A stretch of 64,000 bases of DNA, from the NCBI RefSeq assembly GCF_003289965.1, contig NZ_QMBQ01000002.1, positions 930,001-994,000 of the forward strand, in the 5' to 3' direction. Below, in pieces: positions 11,842 through 20,289 of the stretch (positions are counted from its first letter, which is position 1; every line of letters starts with the position of its first letter). A program made the position numbers and the translations under genes. This DNA is from Mesorhizobium atlanticum (GTDB lineage Bacteria > Pseudomonadota > Alphaproteobacteria > Rhizobiales > Rhizobiaceae). The notes beneath the pieces were generated by a model. It ran no database searches and was not told the origin of the DNA. It saw only the letters and a list, made by a program, of their open reading frames with translations.

Positions 11842-12812
11842 GCGGACGGCTCGTCCATGTCGGCAGCGCCGTGGTGGACTACGTCTACCGCATCGATGCG
11901 TTGCCGGCGGCCGGCACGGAAAAGACCGCGTCAGCTTACGCCCGCGTCGCCGGCGGCGGCTTCAACATGATGGTCGCGGCAAGCCGCACCGGCATGAAGG
12001 TGGTGTTCGGCGGCCAGCTCGGCACCGGGCCCGACGGAGATTTCCTGCGCGCCGCTTTCGCGGCCGAAGGCATCGAGACGCTGACGCCGCCGTCGCCCCT
12101 GATGGATAGCGGCAATTGCGTCGCCATGATCAGCGGCGATGCGGAGCGCACTTTCGTCTCCTGGCCGGGTGCCGAGAGCCGGCTGACGCCGGACATGATG
12201 AAGCCGGTTCAAGTCCTTTCGGACGACTGGGTTTTCACCTCGGGCTATACGCTGAGCTATCCCGGCAGCCGCGATGCGCTCACCGCTTGGATCGAGGCGC
12301 TGCCGGCCGGCATTCCTTTCGTCTTCGATCCGACGCCGGTGATCGCCGATATTCCGCGACCGATCCTGGACAGGGTGCTGGCGCGTACAACCTGGCTGAG
12401 CTGCAACACCAATGAAGCAGCCGAAATAGCGGGTGCCGGCGACGCCCAGACCGTCGCCATCCGGTTGCTGGCCGAGCATTGCCCCAGCGCCAAAGGTGTC
12501 GTCATCCGCGCCGGCGCGCATGGCTGCCTGGTGCGTATGGCCGACGGCGGCACCCGCACGGTGCCCGGTTTCAAGGTGGAGGCGGTCGATACGAACGGGG
12601 CAGGCGACACGCATATCGGCGCCTTCGTCAGCGCATTGTCGCAAAGCAAGTCGCCCTGCGAGGCGGCTCGCTACGCCAATGCCGCCGCCGCGCTTTCGGT
12701 CACCCGCCAGGGCGGGTCTTCGGCGCCGACCGATTCCGAAATCCTGGAATTCCTGGCTGAGCGCGGCGAAGCGACGACCGCGCCTGGTCGGGCGGAAGCG
12801 ACTGCAACTTAA
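11838..12812 (+). CDS. PfkB-family carbohydrate kinase
   Basis: A 324-residue ribokinase-like kinase. The N-terminal PfkB pattern (VAGGGFNMMVAASRTG, about residues 37-52) and the C-terminal anion-hole/catalytic motif DTNGAGDTHIGAF (about 252-264) are present. It would phosphorylate a sugar or nucleoside-like product with ATP. Translation is coupled to the upstream glycohydrolase gene (ATGA overlap). The pair suggests release of a pentose by the hydrolase and its activation by this enzyme; the true substrate is not known. Confidence 0.87.
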   Translation: MSGRLVHVGSAVVDYVYRIDALPAAGTEKTASAYARVAGGGFNMMVAASRTGMKVVFGGQLGTGPDGDFLRAAFAAEGIETLTPPSPLMDSGNCVAMISGDAERTFVSWPGAESRLTPDMMKPVQVLSDDWVFTSGYTLSYPGSRDALTAWIEALPAGIPFVFDPTPVIADIPRPILDRVLARTTWLSCNTNEAAEIAGAGDAQTVAIRLLAEHCPSAKGVVIRAGAHGCLVRMADGGTRTVPGFKVEAVDTNGAGDTHIGAFVSALSQSKSPCEAARYANAAAALSVTRQGGSSAPTDSEILEFLAERGEATTAPGRAEATAT

Positions 12813-12851
12813 CAAGCCCGTCAATCGGGCAAACAATGAGAGGAAAATATC

Positions 12852-13916
12852 ATGCGCATGCCCAGACTGACCGCTTTCCTGACGGCCACCGCCGTCTTCG
12901 TCTCCGCCTTCACACTGGCCGCACAAGCCGCCGAGGAAGTGCATGTGCTCAACTGGAAAGGCTACGGCGCCGACGAGCCGTGGGCGGTCGCCAATTTCGA
13001 GAAGGCGACCGGCTTCAAGGTGGTCAACGATTTCTTCAACTCCGAGCAGGAGATGCTGACCAAGATCCGCACCAATCCCGGTCTCTACGACGTCGTCATG
13101 ATCAACGCCGCCTTCAACGACCAGGCGATGGCCGGCAAGCTGATCCAGCCGATCGATGTCTCGAAGCTTTCCAACTACGCCGACATCGCCAAGGACAAGG
13201 CCGGCTCGCCGATGCTCAACCACGACGGCAAGGTCTATGGCGTGCCGTGGGTGTGGGGCCTGACGGCGCTGGCCATCAACGAAAAGTCCTTCGACAAGCC
13301 GCCGACGTCGATCGCCGAGATGTGGGATCCGGCGCATAAGGGCCGTGTCATCATCCGCGACGACGCCGTCGAGGCGGTGCAGTTCGGCGCGATCGCTTCG
13401 GGTCAGAACATCAACGACATCAAGGATATGGACGCGGTCAAGGCGAAGCTCACCTCGCTGATGCCGCAGATCAAGACCTTCTGGAGCTCGGAGAACGACT
13501 GGAACCAGATGGTCGCCTCTAACCAGATCGACATCGGCACCTATTGGAGCGGTTCGGCCGATCGCGCCAAGACGCATTTCAAGCTGCCGGTCTCGCTGGT
13601 CATCCCGCAGGAAGGTGCCGTCGCCTGGCTCGATGCGTTCTCGATCCCCGTCGGCTCGAAGAACGTCGCCGGCGCCGAGGCCTTCATCAACTACATGATC
13701 GACCCGAAATTCTATGTCGAATGGGTCACCAAGGTCGGCGCGCCGGTCTCGGCCAACACCAAGGCTGTCGACGCGCTGCCGGAAGACGCCTTCAACCGTA
13801 AGGTCATGGGTAGCCCGGACGTCGCCAAACGTATCCAGTTCCAGGCGCCGGTCACCGACGAGCAGCGTGAGAAGTATCTGGCGCTGTGGCAGGAGCTGAA
13901 GGTCAACGTGAAGTAA
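12852..13916 (+). CDS. ABC transporter substrate-binding protein, PotD/spermidine-putrescine type
   Basis: A 354-residue periplasmic binding protein with a signal peptide of about 27 residues (cleavage near AQA-AEE). The mature N-terminus VHVLNWKGYGADEPW and the internal VPWVWGLTALAINEKSF are typical of the PotD-like (type 2) family, which binds polyamines and other, often cationic, compounds. It is the first gene of a complete binding protein-permease-permease-ATPase set and lies 39 bases after the PfkB gene, so it is probably in the same operon. Confidence 0.9.
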   Translation: MRMPRLTAFLTATAVFVSAFTLAAQAAEEVHVLNWKGYGADEPWAVANFEKATGFKVVNDFFNSEQEMLTKIRTNPGLYDVVMINAAFNDQAMAGKLIQPIDVSKLSNYADIAKDKAGSPMLNHDGKVYGVPWVWGLTALAINEKSFDKPPTSIAEMWDPAHKGRVIIRDDAVEAVQFGAIASGQNINDIKDMDAVKAKLTSLMPQIKTFWSSENDWNQMVASNQIDIGTYWSGSADRAKTHFKLPVSLVIPQEGAVAWLDAFSIPVGSKNVAGAEAFINYMIDPKFYVEWVTKVGAPVSANTKAVDALPEDAFNRKVMGSPDVAKRIQFQAPVTDEQREKYLALWQELKVNVK

Positions 13917-13944
13917 TCGACGTCTTTCGGGGAGGAGAGGCAGA

Positions 13945-14814
13945 ATGGCTGACCAGCTTGCGATCGGTTCGCGCCGCGGACTGAGGCCGGCCCTGCCGCT
14001 TCTCCTTCCCGCCTATCTGTGGCTGACGGTGGCGATCTTCCTGCCGCTGTCGGCCATGGTCTTCTTCTCGTTCATGACCGACCTGCCGCTGGCAGGCAAG
14101 GAGTGGGCGTTCACGCTCGGCAACTACGCGGCGTTCTTTTCGCAAAGCCTCTATTCGACGCTTCTGTTCGCGTCGCTGCGGCTCGGCCTCGAAGTGACGC
14201 TGTGGTGCGTCGTCATCGGTTACCCGGCGGCCTATGTGCTGGCCAAGGTGCTGAAGGGGCGCAGCCGCGAGGCGATCTTCCTGCTCGTCATCCTGCCGTT
14301 CTGGTCGAACGGGCTGGTGCGCATCTTCTCCTGGGCGATGGTGCTGCGCGAAGGCGGCATCCTCGACACCGCGCTCAACGCGGTGCTGCCGTTCAAGATC
14401 AACATTGATCTCATGTATTCCTATCCCGCCGTCATCATCGGCCTGGTGCACTCCTATGTGCCCTATATGGTGTTGACCTGCTACCTCACGCTGCAGGCGA
14501 TCGACGACTCGCTGATCGAGGCAGGCCGCTCGCTCGGCGCATCGCGGCGACAGGTGCTGTGGCGCGTGATCATCCCGCTGTCGATGCCCGGGCTGATCGC
14601 CGGAGCCGCGCTGATCTTCGTGCCGGTGGTCGGCTCCTTCATGGAACCGCGCATCCTCGGCGGCCGCACCGGCACCTTCTACGGCACCGTCATCGAGGAC
14701 CAGTTCGTCGCCGTGTTCAACTGGCCGCTGGGCGCAGCACTTTCCTTCATCCTGCTCGCGGTCGTGCTGATCATCCTGGCGCTGGCCGCGCCGGTCCTGC
14801 GGAAGGCTGCTTGA
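13945..14814 (+). CDS. ABC transporter permease, PotB type
   Basis: A 289-residue inner-membrane permease with about six membrane segments. The cytoplasmic EAA loop is visible near residues 192-212 (EAGRSLGASRRQVLWRVIIP), where it couples to the ATPase. It belongs to the PotB half of spermidine/putrescine-type importers. A GGGGAGGAG ribosome-binding site precedes the ATG. The stop overlaps the next permease start (TGATG). Confidence 0.92.
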   Translation: MADQLAIGSRRGLRPALPLLLPAYLWLTVAIFLPLSAMVFFSFMTDLPLAGKEWAFTLGNYAAFFSQSLYSTLLFASLRLGLEVTLWCVVIGYPAAYVLAKVLKGRSREAIFLLVILPFWSNGLVRIFSWAMVLREGGILDTALNAVLPFKINIDLMYSYPAVIIGLVHSYVPYMVLTCYLTLQAIDDSLIEAGRSLGASRRQVLWRVIIPLSMPGLIAGAALIFVPVVGSFMEPRILGGRTGTFYGTVIEDQFVAVFNWPLGAALSFILLAVVLIILALAAPVLRKAA

Positions 14815-15602
14815 TGGCGACGACACGCATCCTCGAGGGGCTCGGGCGCTTCTACATCGTGCTTTTGCTCGGCTTCCTCTATCTGCCGATCATCATCATG
14901 GCGGCGATGTCCTTCAACGCCTCGCCCTTCTATCAATTGCCGTTCGAGTGGACGACCGACTGGTATCAATCGCTCTGGCAGAACGACCAGCTGATCGCGG
15001 CGACCTGGAACAGCATCGAGATCGCCATCATCACCACTTTGATCTCGACCGTGCTCGGCTCGATGGCTTCGCTGGCGCTCTATCGCTACGAGTTCCGCGG
15101 CAAGAAAGTCCTGCAGGCGCTGCTCTTCCCGCCGATCGCCATTCCGTGGCTGATCACCGGCACGGCGATGCTGATCTTCTTCTTCGGCGTCGGCATCGGC
15201 CGTGGGCTTATCGCCATCCTGCTCGGCCATGTCGCGCTGGCGCTGCCCTATGTGATCGTCGTCGTCTCGGCGCGGCTGCAGACCTTCGCGCCGGAGCTGG
15301 AAGAGGCGGCGCGCTCGCTCGGCGCCAATCAGTGGCAGGTGACCATGCGGGTGACCTTGCCCTGGATCATGCCCGGTGTGATCGCCGGCGGGCTGTTCGC
15401 CTTCGCCGTATCGTTCGACCAGTTCGTCGTCTCTTATTTCCTGTCGACGCCCGGCCAGACGACGCTGCCGGTCGAAATCTATGCCGCGATCCGCAAGGGT
15501 TTTACGCCCGAGATCAACGCGGTCTCGACCATTATCATCGTGGTGTCGATGGCACTGATGCTGCTCACGGCGCGCTTCTTCAAATTCGGCGGAGAGAAAT
15601 AA
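14814..15602 (+). CDS. ABC transporter permease, PotC type
   Basis: A 262-residue second permease of the PotD-like importer with six predicted membrane segments and the EAA loop EEAARSLGANQWQVTMRVTLP. I chose the ATG at 14814 because it overlaps the stop of the PotB-type gene and gives the expected length. Its own stop shares a base with the ATPase start (TAATG). Confidence 0.92.
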   Translation: MATTRILEGLGRFYIVLLLGFLYLPIIIMAAMSFNASPFYQLPFEWTTDWYQSLWQNDQLIAATWNSIEIAIITTLISTVLGSMASLALYRYEFRGKKVLQALLFPPIAIPWLITGTAMLIFFFGVGIGRGLIAILLGHVALALPYVIVVVSARLQTFAPELEEAARSLGANQWQVTMRVTLPWIMPGVIAGGLFAFAVSFDQFVVSYFLSTPGQTTLPVEIYAAIRKGFTPEINAVSTIIIVVSMALMLLTARFFKFGGEK

Positions 15603-16669
15603 TGGCTGGTGTCCAGGTCGCGAACGTCTCCCGCAGTTTTGGCGCGCACAAGGCGCTGGACGATGTCTCGATCGATTTCGCCGATGGCGGCTTCTATGCG
15701 CTGCTCGGACCGTCCGGCAGCGGCAAGACCACGCTGCTGCGCCAGATCGCCGGCTTCGATTTTCCCGATAGCGGCCGTATCGCCATCGGCGGCGAAAGCG
15801 TCGAGCGCGTGCCGGTCGAGAAGCGCCGCATCGGCATGGTGTTCCAGAACTATGCGCTGTTCCCGAATATGAGCGTTGCCGACAATGTCGCTTTCGGCCT
15901 CTCGGTGCGCGGCGAGCCGAAGGCGACGATCGCGACGGAAGTACAGCGCGCGCTCGACCTCGTGCAGCTCGGCAAGCTTGGCGGGCGAAAGCCGCATCAG
16001 CTTTCGGGCGGCCAGCGCCAGCGCGTGGCGCTGGCGCGCGCCATCGTCACCAAGCCGCGTGTGCTGTTGCTCGACGAACCGCTCGGCGCGCTCGACAAGG
16101 CGCTGCGCGTCGACATGCAGATCGAGCTGAAGCGCATCCAGCGCGAGATCGGCATCACCACCATCTTCGTCACGCACGACCAGGAAGAGGCGCTGACGAT
16201 GAGCGACCGCATCGGCATCCTTCGTGATGGCAGGCTGGTGCAGGAGGGACCGCCGGAAGAAATCTACGACCGACCGGAGAGCGAGTTCGCCGCGACCTTC
16301 CTCGGCGACGCCAACATCTTTCGCGGCAATGCCACCGGCTCCGGGATCAAGCTGCCCGACGGCACGACGATCGCGGCCTCGACTGGCGCATCGGTGCCGG
16401 CCGGCGCGAAGGCAAGCTGTGCGGTTCGGCCCGAGCGAATCCGGATTACGACAGGTGCGGCAAAGCCCGATCCAGCCAATGCCAACATGCTCAGGGGCCA
16501 AGTCTCGAAGCGCATCTTCGCCGGCAACAACAGCACCTATTTCGTCGATCGCGACGGCCAGACGCTGAAGGTGATCGTCCAGAACACCGGCGCCGAGCGG
16601 CTGGCCGAGGGCCAGCCCGTCGTGCTCAGCTGGTCGCCGGACAGCACGGTGCTGATCGCGGCCGCCTGA
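15602..16669 (+). CDS. ABC transporter ATP-binding protein, PotA type
   Basis: A 355-residue importer ATPase. Walker A GPSGSGKTT is at residues 36-44, the signature LSGGQRQRVALARA near 134, and Walker B LLLDEPLGALD near 154. A C-terminal TOBE-type domain follows from about residue 275. It energises the preceding two permeases. The ATG at 15602 is coupled to the upstream stop and is followed by the canonical strand into Walker A. Confidence 0.94.
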   Translation: MAGVQVANVSRSFGAHKALDDVSIDFADGGFYALLGPSGSGKTTLLRQIAGFDFPDSGRIAIGGESVERVPVEKRRIGMVFQNYALFPNMSVADNVAFGLSVRGEPKATIATEVQRALDLVQLGKLGGRKPHQLSGGQRQRVALARAIVTKPRVLLLDEPLGALDKALRVDMQIELKRIQREIGITTIFVTHDQEEALTMSDRIGILRDGRLVQEGPPEEIYDRPESEFAATFLGDANIFRGNATGSGIKLPDGTTIAASTGASVPAGAKASCAVRPERIRITTGAAKPDPANANMLRGQVSKRIFAGNNSTYFVDRDGQTLKVIVQNTGAERLAEGQPVVLSWSPDSTVLIAAA

Positions 16670-16753
16670 TGCCCGCTGATGGGAAATGATGGCGCGGGCC
16701 TTGGCTGAGGCCTGGAGCATCGCGTTATATCCAGTCCTCGACGGGAGGAATGG

Positions 16754-17842
16754 ATGGCGAGTACGGGTTTCGAGCCTGACGTAAAAGTCCGGGTCAAGGA
16801 CTACCGGATCGGCTGCATCGGCGCCGGCATGATCATGGCCGAATGCCATCTCGCCGCCTATGCGCAAGCCGGCTTTCCCGTGGTGGCGATCGCCTCACGC
16901 ACCAAGGCGAATGCCGCGAAGGTGGCGGATCGCTGGCATATCCCGACCGTCCACGACACGCCTGAGCAATTGATCGAGGATGATCGCGTCGAGATCGTCG
17001 ACCTCGCCTTTCCGCCCGACCAGCAGCCGGCGCTGATCCGCCATGCGCTGAAGCAGAAGCACATCAAGGCGATCCTGGCGCAGAAGCCGCTGGCGCTGTC
17101 GGTCGAGGAGGCGGTCAGGCTGCGCGACGAGTCGGCTGCCTCCGGCAAGATCCTCTCGGTCAACCAGAACATGCGCTACGACCAGTCGATGCGCGTGTTG
17201 AAGCAGATCATCGACAGCGGCGCGCTTGGCGAGGTCGTCTTTGCCGAGATCGACATGCACGCGATCCCACACTGGCAGACTTTCCTGGCCGATTACGACC
17301 GGCTGACGCTCGCCAATATGAGCGTGCATCATCTCGACGTGCTGCGCTTCCTGTTCGGCGATCCGGACGAGATCACCACGCTGACGCGCAAGGACCCGCG
17401 CACGAAATTCGACCATTCCGACGGCATCACCGTGTCGACGTTGCGCTTTCCGTCCGGCGTGCTCGCGGTATCGCTGGAGGATGTCTGGTCCGGTCCACGC
17501 CAGGAGGGCTACGACGACGACCAGCACATCAATTGGCGCGTCGACGGCACCAAGGGTGTTGCCAAGGGCACGATCGGCTGGCCGAAGGGCGTCGCCTCGA
17601 CGCTGACCTACGCGTCGACCGAGGCGACGGGCGGCAAATGGGTCAGCCCAAGCTGGGAGACGATGTGGTTTCCACACGCCTTCATCGGCGTCATGGAGCA
17701 ACTGCAATATGCGCTGAAGACCGGCACGCCGCCGGCGCTCTCCGTCGCCGACAACGTCAAGACGATGGCGCTGGTCGAGGCGGGCTACCGGTCCATGGCC
17801 GAGGGCCGCACGATCAAGTTGTCCGAAATCCGCGTCGATTGA
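16754..17842 (+). CDS. Gfo/Idh/MocA-family oxidoreductase
   Basis: A 362-residue NAD(P)-dependent sugar or cyclitol dehydrogenase. A Rossmann domain comes first (RIGCIGAGMIMAECH, residues 18-32) and a Gfo/Idh C-terminal domain follows. The usual EKP lysine motif appears as AQKPLALS, so the key Lys is retained. MocA of rhizopine catabolism and IolG belong to this family. A GGGAGGAATGG ribosome-binding site overlaps the start. Position after the importer and before a TIM-barrel isomerase suggests oxidation of the imported sugar-like moiety. Confidence 0.88.
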   Translation: MASTGFEPDVKVRVKDYRIGCIGAGMIMAECHLAAYAQAGFPVVAIASRTKANAAKVADRWHIPTVHDTPEQLIEDDRVEIVDLAFPPDQQPALIRHALKQKHIKAILAQKPLALSVEEAVRLRDESAASGKILSVNQNMRYDQSMRVLKQIIDSGALGEVVFAEIDMHAIPHWQTFLADYDRLTLANMSVHHLDVLRFLFGDPDEITTLTRKDPRTKFDHSDGITVSTLRFPSGVLAVSLEDVWSGPRQEGYDDDQHINWRVDGTKGVAKGTIGWPKGVASTLTYASTEATGGKWVSPSWETMWFPHAFIGVMEQLQYALKTGTPPALSVADNVKTMALVEAGYRSMAEGRTIKLSEIRVD

Positions 17843-17893
17843 AGCAGCCGAAAGACGCGGCAACTGAATCGCTTACCCGGAGGACTTCAGCTC

Positions 17894-18808
17894 ATGATGC
17901 AGGCAGGTATCTTCACAGGCTACTTCCCCTACGAGCTGGAGGAATCGGCAAGGCGCATCCGGGCGCTCGGCTTCAACACCGTGCAGCTCGACCTGCATTT
18001 CAAGGACATCGACCTGTCGGCCGGGCAGATCACAAAGGACAAGGCGCGGAAGGTGCGCGACACGTTTCGCGACCATAACCTGCCGGTCTGCTGCGTGTCC
18101 GGCTACACCAACATCATCCATCCGGACAAGGGAGAGCGGGACAGGCGGCTTGCCTATCTCAAGGAGATCATCCGCAACGCGCGCGACTTCGGTAGCCCTT
18201 ACGTAATCTCCGAGACGGGGACCTACAACACCGAGTCCGACTGGGTCCATCACCCCAAGAACAAGACCGAGGAAGGCTTCGAGGAATGCCGCAAGGTGAT
18301 CTCCGACCTCGCGCAGACGGCTTACGACCACGGCGCTGTGTTCCTGCTCGAGACCTATGTCAACAATGTCGTCGGCTCGGTCGAGGAGACGGTGAGGATG
18401 TTCGCGCAGGTGGACCATCCCGGCCTTGGCCTGCTGATGGACCCGACCAACTATTTCGAGGCGCACAATATCGACCGCATGGACCAGGTGCTGAACCAGG
18501 TGTTCGACACGCTGACCGACAAGATCAGGATCGCGCATGCCAAGGACGTGAAGCGTTCTGGCGGGGACAAGAGCGAAAAGCATGCCGATATCGGCGACGC
18601 GGACGCGCATGAGGGGCTGACCTTCCGCGGCGTCGGCGAGATCGAGTTGCCGGCGCCGGGGCTCGGCGCGCTGAACTACGACCTCTACCTCAGGCGGCTC
18701 AGCGAGAAGCATCCGAACATCCCGGTGATCATCGAGCATCTGACCGAGGACGACGTGCCGCGCGCCAAGACATTCCTCGACGGGAAATTCCGCGCGAATG
18801 GGCTTTGA
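17894..18808 (+). CDS. Sugar phosphate isomerase/epimerase-type TIM-barrel protein
   Basis: A 304-residue AP-endonuclease-2-like (xylose isomerase-like) TIM barrel, the family of IolE, IolI and MocC. Metal-site candidates are the Glu in VFLLETYVN, the Asp/His region LLMDPTNYFEAHN, the His in IRIAHAKDVK, and the Glu in PVIIEHLTEDD. A GGAGG ribosome-binding site lies before the ATG. Together with the neighbouring dehydrogenase it resembles the dehydrogenase-plus-isomerase/dehydratase pairs of inositol and rhizopine breakdown. The exact reaction cannot be assigned. Confidence 0.85.
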   Translation: MMQAGIFTGYFPYELEESARRIRALGFNTVQLDLHFKDIDLSAGQITKDKARKVRDTFRDHNLPVCCVSGYTNIIHPDKGERDRRLAYLKEIIRNARDFGSPYVISETGTYNTESDWVHHPKNKTEEGFEECRKVISDLAQTAYDHGAVFLLETYVNNVVGSVEETVRMFAQVDHPGLGLLMDPTNYFEAHNIDRMDQVLNQVFDTLTDKIRIAHAKDVKRSGGDKSEKHADIGDADAHEGLTFRGVGEIELPAPGLGALNYDLYLRRLSEKHPNIPVIIEHLTEDDVPRAKTFLDGKFRANGL

Positions 18809-18821
18809 TCGGGGAGGGATG

Positions 18822-19919
18822 ATGACGACTGCCTCCAGCACCAAGCGCGACTACAGCCTTGTCGGCGAAAGCACGCGAAGGGCGATCGAGAGCGGCCTCG
18901 CCTCGGCCGAGTGGTATCACACGGACGTACCGCGCAAGACCATGAAGGAATTGATGCAGCGCACGGACGGCCCGGCGATCCGCGACACCATCATCTGGAT
19001 CGCCGCGATCCTGGGCTCGGCCGCCGGCATCGTCCGCTTCTGGGGCACGTGGTGGGTGGTGCCGTTCCTGTTCGTCTATGGCGTGCTCTACGGCTCGTCG
19101 AGCGACTCGCGATGGCACGAATGCGGCCACGGAACCGCCTTCCGCACGCGCTGGATGAACGATGTCGTTTATCACATCGCCTCCTTCATGCTGATGCGCA
19201 ATCCGGTGCAGTGGCGCTGGAGCCATGCGCGCCATCACACCGACACCATCATCGTCGGCCGCGACGCCGAGATCGCGGTGATGCGGCCGCCGGACCTCAT
19301 CAAGGCGGCTTTGGCCTTCACCGGCATCCTCGACTTTCGCTATTCGCTGCCGACGCTGGTGCGCCAGGCTTTCGGCACGTTGTCGGATGACGAGAAGAGC
19401 TACATCCCGCAGATGGAGCAGCACAAAGCGGTGATCGCCGCGCGCTGGCACATGATCGTCTATGCCGCGACGATCGCTGTCGCGATCGCGCTTCGATCAT
19501 GGATACCGCTGGTGCTGATCGGCCTGCCGCGCCTCTACGGCACCTGGCACATGGTGCTGACGGGGCTGTTGCAGCATATCGGGCTCGCCGACAACGTCAC
19601 CGACCATCGGCTCAACACGCGCACCGTCTATATGAACCCGGTCAGCCGGTTCATCTACTGGAACATGAACTACCATGTGGAGCACCACATGTTCCCGATG
19701 GTGCCCTACCATGCGTTGCCGAAGCTGCATGAGCTGATCAAGCACGATCTGCCGGTGGCGAACCCGTCGATGTGGCACGCCTATCGCGAGGTCTGGCCGG
19801 TCCTGCTCAGGCAGCTGAAATACGAGGATTTTTACCTCAAGCGCGAATTGCCGCCGACGGCCAAGCCTTATCGCGGCGAATTCCATGATCTCGACATAAC
19901 GGCCGCGGCCGCCGAATAG
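18822..19919 (+). CDS. Membrane di-iron oxygenase, MocD / fatty acid desaturase family
   Basis: A 365-residue integral membrane protein with three histidine boxes of the desaturase/hydroxylase superfamily: HECGH (residues 99-103), HARHH (135-139) and HVEHH in the C-terminal third. Two membrane hairpins flank them. MocD of rhizopine catabolism, needed to demethylate 3-O-methyl-scyllo-inosamine, is of this type and is followed by a MocE ferredoxin, exactly as here. Two adjacent ATGs (18819 and 18822) are possible. The GGGGAGGG immediately upstream favours 18822, and an ATG at 18798 is a third option. Confidence 0.85.
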   Translation: MTTASSTKRDYSLVGESTRRAIESGLASAEWYHTDVPRKTMKELMQRTDGPAIRDTIIWIAAILGSAAGIVRFWGTWWVVPFLFVYGVLYGSSSDSRWHECGHGTAFRTRWMNDVVYHIASFMLMRNPVQWRWSHARHHTDTIIVGRDAEIAVMRPPDLIKAALAFTGILDFRYSLPTLVRQAFGTLSDDEKSYIPQMEQHKAVIAARWHMIVYAATIAVAIALRSWIPLVLIGLPRLYGTWHMVLTGLLQHIGLADNVTDHRLNTRTVYMNPVSRFIYWNMNYHVEHHMFPMVPYHALPKLHELIKHDLPVANPSMWHAYREVWPVLLRQLKYEDFYLKRELPPTAKPYRGEFHDLDITAAAAE

Positions 19920-19945
19920 GCGCCGCGACAACTCGGAGATAGACG

Positions 19946-20260
19946 ATGGCGGACTGGGTCGAGGCATGCGCGGTCGACGACGTGGATGAAGAGGATGTGA
20001 TCCGCTTCGACCATGGCGGCCGCAGCTTCGCGATCTACCGCTCGCCGGAGAACACCTTCTTCGCCACCGACGGTTTCTGCACGCATGAGAAAGCGCATCT
20101 CGCCGACGGGCTGGTGATGGACGACATCATCGAATGTCCGAAGCACAATGGCCGCTTCAACTACAAGACCGGCCAGGCCAAAGGCGCGCCGGTCTGCGTC
20201 AACCTCAAAACCTATCCGGTCCGGGTCGAGGCCGGCAAAGTGATGATCGATATCGGCTGA
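19946..20260 (+). CDS. Rieske-type ferredoxin, MocE-like
   Basis: A 104-residue Rieske [2Fe-2S] protein. The cluster ligands are Cys45-x-His47 (CTHEKAHL) and Cys64-x2-His67 (CPKHNGRF). It probably passes electrons to the di-iron oxygenase encoded 26 bases upstream, as proposed for MocE and MocD. No MocF-like ferredoxin reductase is seen in the cluster, so a reductase from elsewhere would be required. Confidence 0.9.
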   Translation: MADWVEACAVDDVDEEDVIRFDHGGRSFAIYRSPENTFFATDGFCTHEKAHLADGLVMDDIIECPKHNGRFNYKTGQAKGAPVCVNLKTYPVRVEAGKVMIDIG

Positions 20261-20289
20261 CAGCAACACATAGAGGGAACCGAAGTCCG

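Noticed and set aside
11931..13577. 548-codon open frame antisense to the PfkB kinase and the PotD-like protein
   Set aside because: No recognisable motifs, biased composition, and it is opposite two well-supported genes.
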